Positions 46,401 to 58,113 of a stretch of DNA of 64,000 bases are shown in pieces. This DNA comes from Coniferiporia sulphurascens. Taxonomy: Eukaryota; Basidiomycota; Agaricomycetes; Hymenochaetales; Hymenochaetaceae. The first letter of the stretch is position 1; the number at the start of each line of letters is the position of its first letter. A program made the translations under genes and the position numbers. The stretch covers positions 434,001 to 498,000 of the forward strand of contig NBBA01000011.1 of the NCBI GenBank assembly GCA_002794785.1. Reading direction: 5' to 3'. A model generated the notes under the pieces. That model was not told where the DNA came from. It was given only the letters and a program-made list of their open reading frames with translations, and did no database searches.

Positions 46401-47521
46401 TCACAGATCAGAGGGAAAGGGTGGGAGTGTACCTGAGAGCTCCGAGAGAGCCGGGTCCGAGTCCTGGGTGTGGGGTCCGAGCATATGATGCATGTAGTCC
46501 CGAAGGAGGTCCAAGTCCATGTCCTCATTGGTAGGGTGGCCGTCGAGTTCCATTGCAGTGAAAGCCAGATGGATGGTGCTCGCAGTTCTGTCGGAGAGGC
46601 AATTCAAGTGCCCCATTAGCCTAAGCCAGTGGCGCAGAATCGGAATGCGGTTCTCCTCAGCCCATTCTGAGTGGTGGGCTGGGAGAGGGGTTTTGGCTGG
46701 CCAAATGTGCCGGATCCACAGTCGGAATGTGGTGCACCTGCCCAGAATGTGGGCAGTCGTCTGCGCTGGCCATGGTGGGTGGTTGTGCCACCTGCAGTGG
46801 GAAATCAAGCCATGCCTGCGCTGGTAGGCTGAGTCGAAGCTCAGCCAGTAGCCCCCATAGGGACTGACCCAGCAGAGGACTTGTGCCACTGCAGAGAGAT
46901 GATGGCGAGGGTGGTCCGCAGAGTGCATGAGGAGTTTCTGTGGACAGCGAGAGGGGATGCCGTGCACTGCCAAGTATTTGTCAGCAGTGGAGGCGAGTGG
47001 GCGAGCCAGCGAGAGTGTCCAGTGTTCAACCAGGGTCTTGGTGGCCACTTCCTTTAGGGCGGAGATGGAGGGTGCAAATTGCGAGGGGGGGAGCTCCATG
47101 GCGAGTTTCACTTCGTCATCGGCCCATTCATTCCTGGGAATATCCGAATGACCCGGACACCACATGAAATGGATGGTAAGGCCTGGATGCGAGTCCAGAA
47201 GTGTCTCGACCCCTGCCTTCCACAGGTGAAGGAGGTGGGCGCCTGGTACAGCAGCCCATCTGTGGAAAAGGTTTAGTGCCATCAGCAAATTGGACAGGAA
47301 GAACAGGTCCGATGCGACAGGCAGATGGGTGCGGAGGCGGTGTGCAGCCCAGCCGGGGGTGGTGGCGAGAGAGAAATTTTCTGTGTCCATGGCCGTGGCG
47401 CAGGTGGGGGAGGCTAGGCAGCGAGACCGGAGTCTGGTGAGGCCATGCATAGCACAGATGGCGGATCCTGAGGTAGTTCCGATGCATGAGCCATCAGTGA
47501 AGACCTGGAGGTGGGGGGTGG
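46401..47521 (-). pseudogene. LINE-beta ORF2 C-terminal part (RNase H)
   Basis: One open frame covers RNase H (VFTDGSCIGTTSG at ~47500, TDTENFSL, FLSNLLMALNLF with the third catalytic Asp read as Asn, and WCPGHSDIPRNEWAD). The C-terminal Cys/His motif (ISHCRWHNHPPWPAQ) and the tail to the stop at 46401 follow. It is well preserved except for the S-D to S-N change. Confidence 0.88.
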
Positions 47522-48205
47522 TGGAAACTTGTTGGCACCAGGCCTCTCAGGAATAGGCTATCGCCCTCTGAAATGGGTGGTGGAAGCTTACCCTGATGAG
47601 ATTCTATCGCTTTTCAACAACTGTCTGCGCCTGGGGCACCACCCTAAGTGTTGGCGGGCAGCAAAAGTGGTGATGCTCCAGAAGCCTAACAAGAAGGACC
47701 CTTTCTCACTGCGCTCATATCAGCCCATCACCCTCAAGGAGACCCTCAGGAAACTCCTTGAAAAGATCATAGCTAACTCGCTCCAGTTCCTTGCTAACAA
47801 GCGGGACTGGCTGCCACCTAACCAGTATGGGGGGCGTCAAGGACATTCTGTCTATGACACCACCCAACACCTTCTACAGATAGCAGAGAATGCCCATTCG
47901 AAAGGCCTGGTATGCTCGGTCCTTGTGGTCGACATACAGGGCTTCTTCGACTCGGTTCACCCCCGCCACCTTCATCGACAACTGTTGGAGCTCCAGTGCC
48001 CGCCCGACATGGCGGACTGGTGCCTCTCCTTCATGATGGACAGGCAGGTTGCAGTCGCCTTCGACGGCACCACCCTCCCAACCACCCCCAAACCCGACTT
48101 AGGCACCCCTCAAGGATCGCCAGTCTCCCCCATCTTGTCAACAATCTTTGCAGGCATGGTCCTCTGGTGCTTTCACCAAGCCGGCATCACAGTGCTTGCA
48201 TACGT
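47522..48205 (+). pseudogene. LINE-beta RT fragment, inverted relative to its neighbour
   Basis: An open frame from LAPGLSGIGYRPLKWVVEA through KVVMLQKPNKKDP, NQYGGRQGHSVYDTTQ, VLVVDIQGFFDSV and GTPQGSPVSPILS to TVLAYV, stopping just before the catalytic DD. The tail of a gamma LINE interrupts it at ~48206. In element coordinates it lies upstream of the segment at 45540-47521 and is in opposite orientation. About 0.9 kb between the YVDD box and RNase H is missing. Confidence 0.88.
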
Positions 48206-49889
48206 TTTTATTTATTTTATTATTCCTGCAGTATTACATAATTACAAGCTGCCCCCCCAAAGGGGGGGCCCTAACTACATAACAATGGAGGCACCCATCA
48301 TTGCACATCACACAAAACTGGGCGGGGGCTCTGCTCCCCTGAGGGAGCTGAAGTGTGAAGAGCCCCTATTTAGTTAAAAGAGATAGACCAAGAGGGAGGG
48401 ATACATATTGCTATGAACAAACCGAGTGGGTGAGGGCAGGTTAAAGTAAGAAGCTTAGAAATGAGAATGGGGAGGTGAGAGTGCTGGCCGAGACATATCC
48501 GTAGGAATTCGAAAGTCGGGTGCTAATCAGAGGGAAAAGGGGGGAGTGTACCTGAAAGCTCCAAAAGGGCTGGGTCCAAGTCCCAGGTCCATGGTCCGAG
48601 CATACAATGCATGTAATCCCATAGGAGGTCCAGGTCCATATCCTCATCGGTGGGGTGGCTGTCTAGGTCCATGGCAGCAAACGCAAGCCGGATGGCCCCG
48701 GCAGTCCAGTCTGATAGGCAGTTTAGGTGCCCTGTCAGCTTAAGCCAATGGTGCAAAACTGGGAGGCAGTGTTTGTCAGCCCACTCTGAGTGGTGGACTG
48801 GGAGAGGGTCCCGAGGCAGCCATACACATTGTATCCACGGGTGGAAGGTGCTACAGCCGCCTAAAATGTGGGCGATCGACTGCGTGGGCCAGGGGGGGTG
48901 GTTGTGCCACCTGCAGTGTGAGATCAGGCCATGTCTGTGCCGGTAGGCTGAGTCAAAACTCAGCCAGTATCCCCCATAGGGACCGGCACAACAGAGGACC
49001 TGCGCGACTGCAGAGAGCTCATGGCATGGGTGGTCAACTGAATGCATGAGGAGCTTTCAAGGTTGTCGGGATGGGATGCCATGTACCGCCAGGTATTTGT
49101 CGGTGGTGGAGGCAAGGGGGCGGGCGAGCGAGAAGGTCCACTGGTCCATGAGGGTGCAGATGGCTGCTTCTTTTAGTGCGGAGGTGGATAGCTTTAAGTT
49201 GGATGGGGAGAGTTCAGTTTCCAGTTTCGCTTCTGTGTCAGCCCATTCATTGCTGGGGATGTCCGAGTGTCCAGGGCACCATACAAAATGAATGGTGAGC
49301 TGGGGGTACGAGTCCAGCAGAGTCTCCATGCCCGCTTTCCAGATGTGGAGGAGGTGTGTGCCAGGGGTGGCAGCCCAAGTGCAGAAAAGGTGAAGGGCGG
49401 TCAGCGAATCAGACAAAAAGAAGATGTCTGATGCGACGTGCAGTTGCGCCAGGAGGTGGCATGCTACCCAGCCCAGGGCCATGGCGAGGGAGAATTCCTC
49501 GGCATCTGTGGCTGTGGCACAGGTGGGGGACTCCAGTCGGTGGGACTGGAGTCGAGTTGGGCCGAGCATTGCGCAGATGGCCGAGCCTGACTTATTGTCA
49601 ATGCAGGAGCCGTCGGTGAATACTTGGACATGGGGGGTGAGGCCTAGTTGGCACACAGCTGTTACGAAGGATTTCCGGGTGTTGGTGCTAACCAGGGTGA
49701 TGGGGGTGGTGAAGCGGATGCGGCCCTGTGTGAAGGCCAGAGGATCCATCCATGGGGGATGCATGTATGCAGGGACCTGTTGAACCCAGGGGGCTTGGAC
49801 CTGCAGAGAAAGGGAGAAAGGTCTATTAGCTACATTTTTTAATAATTTTCGGCCAATAGAATGAGGGGTGCACCAAAGGCGCAGGGAAT

Positions 49890-50847
49890 TTATTATTATT
49901 ATTATTATTATTCCTGCAGTATTACATAATTACAAGCCACCCCCCCAAAGGAGGGGCCCTAACTACATAACAATGGAGGTGCCCGTCATTGCGCATCACA
50001 CAAAACTGGGCAGGGGCTCTGCTCCCCAAGGGGGTGCCGGTGTGTGAAGAGTCCCTATTGAGTTAGAAAGACCGAAGAGAGAGGAATACATATCACTATG
50101 AACAAACCATGCGGATGAAGGCAGGTAACAGTAAGAAGCTTAGAAGTGGAAAGGGAGGGCAAGAGCGCCAGCTGGGACGTATCCAGAGGAATCCAAAAGG
50201 CAGGCACTATTTGAGCAGGAAAGGAGGGAGCGTACCTGATAGCTCCATAAGGGCTGGGTCCGAGTCCTGAGTTCGGGGTCCGAGCATACAGCACCTGTAG
50301 TCCCGTAGGAGGTCCAGGTCCATATCCTCATTGGTTGGGTGGCCGTCTAGGTCCATCGCAGCAAATGAGAGCCTGATGGCGCCTGTGGCGCGGTCTGAGA
50401 GGCGATTCAGGTGCCCTGTTAGCTTAAGCCAGCAGTGCAGAATCGGGAGGCGGTTTTCATCAGCCCACTCTGAGTGGTGGACTGGGAGAGGGTCCCGAGG
50501 TGGCCACACACGTCGTATCCATGGGTGGAAGGTGCTGCAGCTGCCGAGGATGTGGGCGGTCGACTGCGCTGGCCATGGGGGGTGGTTGTGCCACCTGCAG
50601 TGTGAGATCAGGCCGTGCCTGCGATGGTAGGCTGAGTCGAAGCTCAGCCAGTAGCCCCCATAGGGACCGGCACAGCAGAGGACCTGCGCGACTGCAGATA
50701 GCTCGCTGCGGGGGTGGTCGACCGAATGCATGAGTAGCTTTTGAGGTCGGCGTGAGGGGGGGCCGTGCACTGCCAGATACTTGTTGGCAGTTGAGGTGAG
50801 GGGGTGAGCTAGTGAGAGCATCCATCACTCCATGAGGGTGCGGACAG
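49890..50847 (-). mobile_element. LINE-gamma, 958-bp 5'-truncated insertion
   Basis: 3' UTR plus ORF2 C-terminus (50207-50821, one open frame from LAHPLTSTANKYLAV through the Cys/His motif to the stop). The perfect 15-bp target duplication is AAAGGCGCAGGGAAT (49875-49889 and 50848-50862). Its CpG is intact in both copies, suggesting a young insertion. The tail is an (ATT)n run. The 3' UTR hairpin is degraded (CCCCCCC-AAA-GGAGGGG on the plus strand). Confidence 0.95.
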
Positions 50848-51489
50848 AAAGGCGCAGGGAATGGGTAGTCTTTATATATTCAAAATAGAAAGAGAGAGGG
50901 GGAATGGGAGCAAAGAAAATTAGTGGAGTGGGGGGAAGCACCTTTAAAGATGCCGAGGATCCAGCGACAGGCCGTGTTTTGCACAGCCTGTAGGCGGTTT
51001 ACCAGGGTTTTTTTGGTGGCGGCCATGGTACCACACTGGTGCTCCCCATGACAGGATGGGGTGGACACAGGAGGTATAAAGGTGGCAGAGAAGGAGGGCC
51101 AAAATGCCATGCTGGGTGTTGCCCAGGATGCAGAGGGCGGCTAGTGTGGACAGCCCCTTGGAGTGCATCCACTCAATGTGGGGCTTGAAGGAAAGGCCTG
51201 GGTCCCACCAAATCCCCAACCACCGAAGGGGGATTGTTTGTTCCCTCCCCCCCCTTGCGTATTATTTAGAATATGCTAAGACACTCCATTCTCTGCACCT
51301 CTGGCGCACCCCACACTCTGTTGGTAGAAAATGATATAACAAAACAGTAACTAACTGTCCCTTTTCCACTTCTCTGCAGGTTTGGGTCCCTCGGGTTCAG
51401 CTGGTCCCTGCATACACTCATCCCCCCTGGATGGATCCTCTGGCATTTATGTATGGAAGAGTTTCGTTCACCACTCCTATCACTCCGGT

Positions 51490-52049
51490 TGTTAAGCTCA
51501 ATGGTTACGTGGTGATTGACGTCGGGGCTTCCTGATTGTTGGAAACTGATGGTACGGCAATGGGCTTCCTAGGTGTCGTAAGTCGAAGGTGATCGTCGAT
51601 GGGGCTTCCTGATCGGCGATGTGGACGTGGTAGGCTTCTTGTAGCGAGTTGGGTTACGACAAAGCGGCTGAGGGCACAGCAGTGCACAGTAGACTGGTGG
51701 TAGCAGATAATGGGCTTGTATGAACAAAGAGCACAAGCTTAGGGCTTGTGCTACTGAAGTTACATGCTTATATGCTACTCTATGTGTTTGTTACTGTAGC
51801 AACTTGGTTAGGTATGTTTACCAGCCTATGGAAGGTCATGGAAACTCAAGGAATGCCTTGGTAATACAAGTATGGTGATCAGTAAGCAAAGCACATCATG
51901 ATGGTGCAATAAGGCGTCATCATGGCGTCTTATGGCGTGAGGTGAATAAAGATGAGTAAGGTAGAGAAATGGGGGAGTTGCACTGACTGATGATGACGAA
52001 GAGGAAGTGAGTCAGCGCAGTAAGGGAAAAGTAAAGGAAAATTGTAACA
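51490..52049 (-). repeat. LTR-1 solo LTR, reverse orientation
   Basis: 560 bp, starting TGTTAAGCTCAA and ending AATTGTAACA on the plus strand. The target duplication is CCGGT (51485-51489) versus CTGGT (52050-52054), a CpG to TpG difference. It is the only copy of the six in minus orientation. Confidence 0.96.
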
Positions 52050-52826
52050 CTGGTCAGTGCAGACACCTGCAAGGAATTTGTGGGCGCCGCAAGCTCCCTG
52101 AGCACCCTTCCTCATCTCCAGGTTTTCACTGATGGCTCACGCATCGGCTCAAAATCTGGTTCAGCTGTCTGTGCCATGAAGGGCCTCACCTGCCTCAAAT
52201 CTCACCAGCTGGCCTCCCCTACCTGCACAACGGCAACGGATGCAGAAAATTTCTCCCTTACCTCCGCTCCAAGCTGGGCCATGCGCCACCTCTGGGAGCA
52301 CTTGCCTGTTGCATCTGACATCTTCTTTTTGTCAGATTCACTGACGGCACTCCACCTGATCCGCACATGGGCACCAGTTCCAGGCGCACATCTCCTTCAC
52401 CAATGGAAGGCAGGGGTCCAGACTCTACTGGACTCATACCCAGATCTATCCATCCATTTCGTTTGGTGCCCGGGTCACTCTGACATCCCCAGGAATGAAT
52501 GGGCAGACCATGAGGCGAAGTTCGCGACAAACCTACCCCCATCTCCACTTGCACCCTCCACCTCCGCACTGAAAGAGGCCACAGTCACCACTCTAATGGA
52601 GCACTGGTCCCTCTCACTCACCTGCCCGCTCGCCTCAACGGCCAATAAATACTTAGCCGTCAATGGGGTCCCCTCCCGCCGCCCCGAAAGCTACTCACAC
52701 AATTGGTGGACCACCCTTGCCATGAACTATCGGCAGTCGCCCAGGTTCTCTGTCGTGCTGGTCCCTACGGGGGCTACTGGCTGAGCTTCGACTCAGCCTA
52801 CCGGCATAGGCATGGCCTGATCTCGC

Positions 52827-52871
<45 letters not shown>

Positions 52872-53159
52872 CTGCAGTATTACATAATTACAAGCTGCCC
52901 CCCTGAAGGGGGGGCCCTAACTACATAACAACAGAGGTGCCCGTCATCACACAATGCATGAAACTGGGCAGGGGCCCTGCTCCCCGGAGGGAGCCAGAGT
53001 GGGAAGGGCCCCTATTAGTATAAAAACAGAAAGAGGGAGGAATACGTGTCACTACAGCCACGCCAAACAGACAACATCAGGCAAATGGGGGTAGCTTAGA
53101 ATTGGAAAGGGGGGGCAAGAGTGCCAGCCGGGACATATGCAGGAGAGTCCGAAAGGCAT

Positions 53160-56100
53160 TCATAGATCAGAGGAAAAGGGGGGAAGCACACCTGAAAGCT
53201 CCAAGAGAGCCAGGTCTGGGTCCTGGGTGCGGGGTCCAAGCATACGACTCATGTAGTCCCGGAGGAGGTCCAAGTCCATATCTTCGTCGGTCGGGTGGCC
53301 GCCCAGCTCCATCCTGGCAAAAGCCAACTGGATGGCTGCAGAGGTGTGGTTGGAAAGGTGGTTAAGGTGCCCTGTCAGCTTAAGCCAGCAGCGCAGAACC
53401 TGGAGACGGTTTTTGTCGGCCCACTCAGCATGGTGGGTTGGGAGAGGGTCGCAGGGGGGCCAGACCTTGCAGATCCAGGGTCGGAATGCGAGACATCCAC
53501 CTAGTACATGGGCGGTCGACTGGGCTGGCCAGGGAGGGTGGTTGTGCCATCTGCATTGTGAGATCAGGCCATGCCTATGCCGGTAGGCTGAGTTGAAACT
53601 CAGCCAGTAGCCCCCATAGGGACTGGCGCGACAAAGAACCTGGGTGACTGCCGATAGTTCATGGCAAGGGTGGTCCACCGATTGCATGAGGAGCTTTCGT
53701 GGGTGGCGGGAGGGGACCCCGTTGACAGCTAGGTATTTGTCAGCTGTTGAGGCGAGTGGGCAGGCGAGTGAGAGGGACCAGTGCTCCATTAGAGTGTTGA
53801 CGGCGGCCTCTTTCAATGCAGAGGTGGAGGGTGCACACAGAGACAGGGGTAGGTTTGTTGTGAACTTTGCCTCATGGTCTGCCCATTCATTCCCGGGGAT
53901 GTCAGAGTGGCCTGGACACCAGACGAAATGGATGGATAGATCTGGGTATGAGTCCAGTAGAGTCTGGACCCCTGCCTTCCATTGGTGAAGGAGATGTGCG
54001 CCTGGAACTGGTGCCCATGTGCAGATCAGGTGGAGTGCCGTCAGCAAATCTGACAAAAAGAAGATGTTGGATGTGACAGGCAAGTAGTCCCAGAGGTGGT
54101 GTGTGGCCCAGCTTGGCGCAGAGGTGAGGGAGAAAATTTCTGCGTCCATTGCTGTTGCGCAAGTGGGGGAGGCCAGCCGGCGAGATTTGAGGTGGGTGAG
54201 GCCCTTCATGGCACAGACAGCTGAACCAGACTTTGAGCCGATGTGCGAGCCATTGGTGAGAACCTGGAGATGGGGGAGGGTGCTCAGGGAGCTCATGGCA
54301 CCTACAAATTCCTTGTGGGTGTCTTTGCTGACCAGAGTGATAGGAGTGGTGAATGAAACTCTTCCATACATAAATGCCAGAGGATCCGTCCAGGGGGGAT
54401 GAGTGTATGCAGGGACCAGCTGAACCCGAGGGACCCGGACCTGCAGAGAAGTGGAAAAGGGACGGTTAGTTACTGTTTTGTAATATCGTTTTCTACCGAC
54501 AGAGTGTGGGGTGCGCCAGAGGCACAGAGAATGGAGGGTCTTAGCATATTCTAAATAATACGTAAGGGGGGGGAGGGAGCAAAGAAAATTTGTGGAGAAT
54601 GGGGAGGCGCCTTTGTAGACGCCCAGAATCCATCTGCAGGCGGTGTTTTGCACCGCCTGCAGGCAGCTTACTAATGTTTTTTGGCATCAACCATGGTACC
54701 ATACTGGGGCGCCCCATGTCAAAACAGAGTGGATGCAGGCAGTGTATAGTCAACGGAGGAGGAGGGCCGAGATTCTGCATTTGGTGTTGCCGAGGATGCG
54801 GAGGGCGGCTAGCATGGAGAGGCCCTTGGAGCGCATGTGCTCTATGTGAGCCTTGAAGGTGAGGGTGGGGTCCCACCATATTCCCAGCCAGCGGAGCGGG
54901 ATAGAGGGTCAGATGATCGTGGTGGGGGCGACCCACACTCCAGTGGTGTCCCAGTCGGTGTAGGTGGCTGAGCGTCATTGGGGTAGGTGAAAGTGGAGGC
55001 ACTCCGTTTTGGCAGCTTCGATGTTGAGACCAATGGTGCTGAAGTGGGCATTGAGTTGGTGGTAGGCATTAGACAGTTGCTGGCAGTTGGATGCCACACT
55101 AGGTCCGACACACACTAGGAGGTGGTCATCTACATACACAAGGGTGGTGGTGCCAGTTTGATGAAATTTCTGGAGGACCACGCCTGTGAATATAGTTGAG
55201 AGGATCAGGGATACTGGCGACCCTTGGGGGGTGCCGAGGTCGGGTTTCTGGGCAGTTGGAAGGGTGGTGCTGTCGAAAGCGATAGCCACCTGCCGATTTG
55301 TCATGAAGGACAGACACCAGTCCGCCATGTCAGGTGGGCAGTGGAGGTCCAAAAGTTGCCAGTGGAGGAGTTGTGGGTGTACCAAGTCGAAGAAACCTTG
55401 TATGTCGACCGCTAGGACCGAACATACGCAGCCCTCAGCGTGGGTGCACTCCGCGATCTGTAGGAGGTGTTGGGCAACATCATAGATGGAATGTCCTTGA
55501 CGCCCCCTGTATTGGTTAGGTGGCAGCCAATCTCTCATGTTAGCAAGGAACTGGAGCTGGTTAGCTATAATTTTCTCAAGGAGTTTCCCTAAGGTCTCCT
55601 CTAGGGTGATGGGCCGGTATGAGCGCAGCGAGAAGGGGTCCTTCTTGTTTGGCTTCCAGAGCATCACCACCTTTGCCACCTGCCAGCACTTGGGGTGGTG
55701 CCCCATGCACAGACAGTCATTGAAAAGGGCAAGGATCTCATTGGGGTATGTGTCTACTACCCATTTGAGAGGGCAGTATCTGATCCCTGAGAGGCCTGGA
55801 GCCGACAAGTTGGAGGTGTCGGCCAGTGCCCCCATAAGCTCCATGAGGAGGATGGGTGGGGCAGCTGGTTGGGGAGGGGGGGGTGGCGTGTCGGCTGCTT
55901 GTTGGGGTGGTGGGGGCATGAAGAAAGTCGTGCAGAAAAGCTCACCTTTCTCATTGTCTGATTGGGTGAAGGAGCCGTCGCATTTTTTGAGCGAGGGGAT
56001 CGGTGTGGGGCAGTTGCCAAGGCCTCGTTTGGCCCAGCTCCAGATGTTGGAGGCATCTGCTTGGTCTGCCTGCTTGGCGTAAAAATGTTGCTTTGCCGCC

Positions 56101-57167
56101 CGGATGCCCTGCTTAAAGGCATGCCAGGCTGCTGACCGCTGAAGGGGGGTGGGGGCTGCTGAGATTGCCTGGAGGAGTGATTTGCAGGTTGGGGTCCACC
56201 AGGGGACCTCGGTTTTTGACGGCTTACTGATTCTGGTGAAAGGGGCGAGGGCAGCAATCATGGAGTCGACTACAGCCTGCACTTTGATGTTGAGGGTGAG
56301 GGTGTTGTCCACTTGTTGTAGGAAAGCGGCTTTGAGTAGTGGGAAGGCGATGTCAGTCCATTCCTCCTTGTCTGTCAGTGTGAGCTGGCGAGTTTTGACA
56401 GTGGGAGGTGGGGGCCGAGACGGCAGGGACCAGCGTAGGATGGCGTGGTCAGACAGGGCGGAGGTGGTTGAGGTGCCTGGGTCGAGGATTGAATCTGGGT
56501 TTATTGTGGGGGGGGACCAGATCATGTCAATTGGGCACCGCCGATGGTTGTTGACCGGCCTAGAGTCAGAATCGGGAAGGTGAGCTGGCGCAAGGCCATG
56601 CTCCCAGAAGAAGTCATCAAGAGGTTGCGCTTTCAAGTCCTCCTGCCGTGTGGCAAGGAGTTCGGACCACGAGTGGTGGCGATGGTTAAAGTCGCTGGCC
56701 ACAAGGAGAGTGGAGGCCAAAGCCGGTGGGATTGTAAAGAGAAATGACTCACTGGGGTAGAGGGGGGCGGCGGTGGTACGGTCCGGGGCGTGCATGCCAT
56801 AATAGTTGCAGAGGTGGATCATCAGGTGGGAGCAGATTTTGATGGTGAGGACATTGGTGCCGGAGGATGCAGCGCCTAGGACAGACCAGGTGGTTGATGG
56901 GATGGCCCTGGATACATATGTAACAACCCTTGGCCGGGTGGCTGGGGGGAGAATGGCTGTGTATCCTGGGAGGGACAGGACATTGAGTACCAGCATGCCA
57001 GCTGGGTCAGTGAGTGAGGGTTGGAGGCCTATTTGATACCACGGCAGTTCCTGGATCAAAATAATGGTGGGTGGGGATGGGTCAGTGGTGAGGATCGGAA
57101 TAAGGGAATGGACCGCGGCTAATGAGCGGGCGGCATTCCACTGAAGAATAGAGATGTCTCTATTCAT
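53160..57167 (-). pseudogene. LINE-alpha ORF2 (EN-RT-RNase H), one frame with two stops
   Basis: 1336 codons in a single frame with only two internal TGA codons (54975-54977 and 54687-54689). EN: LQWNAARSLAAV, LIQELPWYQIG (QEPPW changed to QELPW), NYYGMH, SDFNHRHHSW (GDFN changed to SDFN) and LSDHAILRW. RT: KVVMLWKPNKKDP, NQYRGRQGHSIY, VLAVDIQGFFDLV, LGTPQGSPVSLILS, YVDDHLLV and GLNIEAAKTECL. RNase H: the first motif reads VLTNGSHIG, so the catalytic Asp became Asn (ACCGAT to ACCAAT, CpG). SDLLTAL and GHSDIPGNEWAD are kept. Typical C-terminal Cys/His motif. This is the best template for the family's full ORF2. Confidence 0.94.
57164..57167 (-). other. ORF1/ORF2 ATGA overlap (translation coupling candidate)
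   Basis: The ORF1 stop TGA and the ORF2 start ATG share bases. The same arrangement is seen at 4789-4792, 14457-14460, 19814-19817, 24328-24331, 36641-36644, 42468-42471 and 63058-63061, across four subfamilies. Such overlaps suit termination-reinitiation. Function here is inferred from conservation only. Confidence 0.8.
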
Positions 57168-57552
57168 TGGTCCTCCATGGGCTCATCTTCGGGTCCCTCA
57201 ATAGCCTCGAGGATCTGGCGGAATCGCCATTTCTTGGGGCATTGAGGGAGGGTGGTGGGGTGGTCGCCTTTGCAGTTAGTGCAGTAGCGAGGGTGAGGGC
57301 ATTGGTCGCCCTCGACAGCTTTGGTGGCACAGGATGCGCAGGACTTATGGTGGTTGTGGGATAGATGTCCCCCTCTGCAGTTGGCACAACAGGGCTGGGC
57401 ATGGCAGCCTTTCGTCCCATGGCCTAGGCCCTGACAGCACTCACATTGGGTGAGGCTGGGGCAATAGGGCGGGATGGAGAGGGAGAGGGCGGAGCCGAAC
57501 AGCCAAACTCATGGGTGCTTAAGGAGTTGTGCGCAGATTGAGCCATCAGGGT

Positions 57553-58113
57553 TGTTACAATTTTCCTTTACTTTTACCTTACTGTGCTGACTCACTTCCT
57601 CTTCATCATCATCAGTCAGTGCAACTCCCCCATTTCTCTGCCTTACTCATCCTTATTTCACCTTACGCCATAAGACGCCATGATGACGCCTTATTGCACC
57701 ATCATGACATGCTTTGCTTACTGATCACTGTACTTGTATTACCAAGGCCATTCCTTGAGTTTCCATGACCTTCCATAGTCTGGTAAACATACCTAACCAA
57801 GTCGCTACAGTAGCAAACACCTAGAATAGCATATAAGCATGTAACTTCAGTAGCACAAGCCCTAAGCTTGTGCTCTTTGTTCATACAAGCCCATTATCTG
57901 CTACCACCAGTCTACTGTCTGCCTTTGGGCTATTAGTCACTTTGTCGTAACCCGACTTCGCTAAGAAGCATCTCGCATCACATCGTCAATCAGGAAGCCC
58001 CACCGACGATCACCTTCGACTTATGACATCTAGGAAGCCCCGTTGTCGTAATCATCAGTCCCAACGATCAAGAATCCCCGACGTCGATCACCACGTAACC
58101 GTTGAGCTTAACA
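57553..58113 (+). repeat. LTR-1 solo LTR
   Basis: 561 bp, TGTTACAATTTTCC...GAGCTTAACA, with a perfect target duplication AGGGT (57548-57552 and 58114-58118) inside ORF1 of alpha(-). It is the innermost layer of the nest in this part of the window. It holds the hairpin GCACAAGC-CCTAA-GCTTGTGC and a TATA-like CATATAAGCATG upstream of it. Confidence 0.97.

Larger units (their letters stand above)
45540..47521 (-). mobile_element. LINE-beta, 3' part, carrying LTR-1
   Basis: A minus-strand beta copy. It has a short tail (TATTATT), a UUCG-loop hairpin near 45572-45592, a 3' UTR split by LTR-1, and ORF2 from 46401 up to the start of RNase H (HHLQVFTDGS, ~47510). It directly abuts plus-strand beta RT sequence at 47522, with beta RT in inverted order. 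That is the layout expected of a twin-primed (5'-inverted) insertion. Confidence 0.88.

Noticed and set aside
52827..52870. Long ATT repeat that could be taken for a CRISPR-like or independent microsatellite array
   Set aside because: It is the 3' tail of the full-length alpha(-) LINE, bounded by its 15-bp target duplication. Similar shorter tails occur at the other LINE 3' ends.
2311..54977. In-frame TGA codons at the same two places of ORF2 in three alpha copies, suggesting stop-codon recoding
   Set aside because: At the first site the copies read CCC TGA CAC or CCC CAA TGA CGC. These are best explained as different CpG decays of an ancestral CCC CGA CGC, so the stops are at different codons. 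At the second site the neighbouring codon also shows several CpG-decay states. Parallel decay is simpler than recoding.
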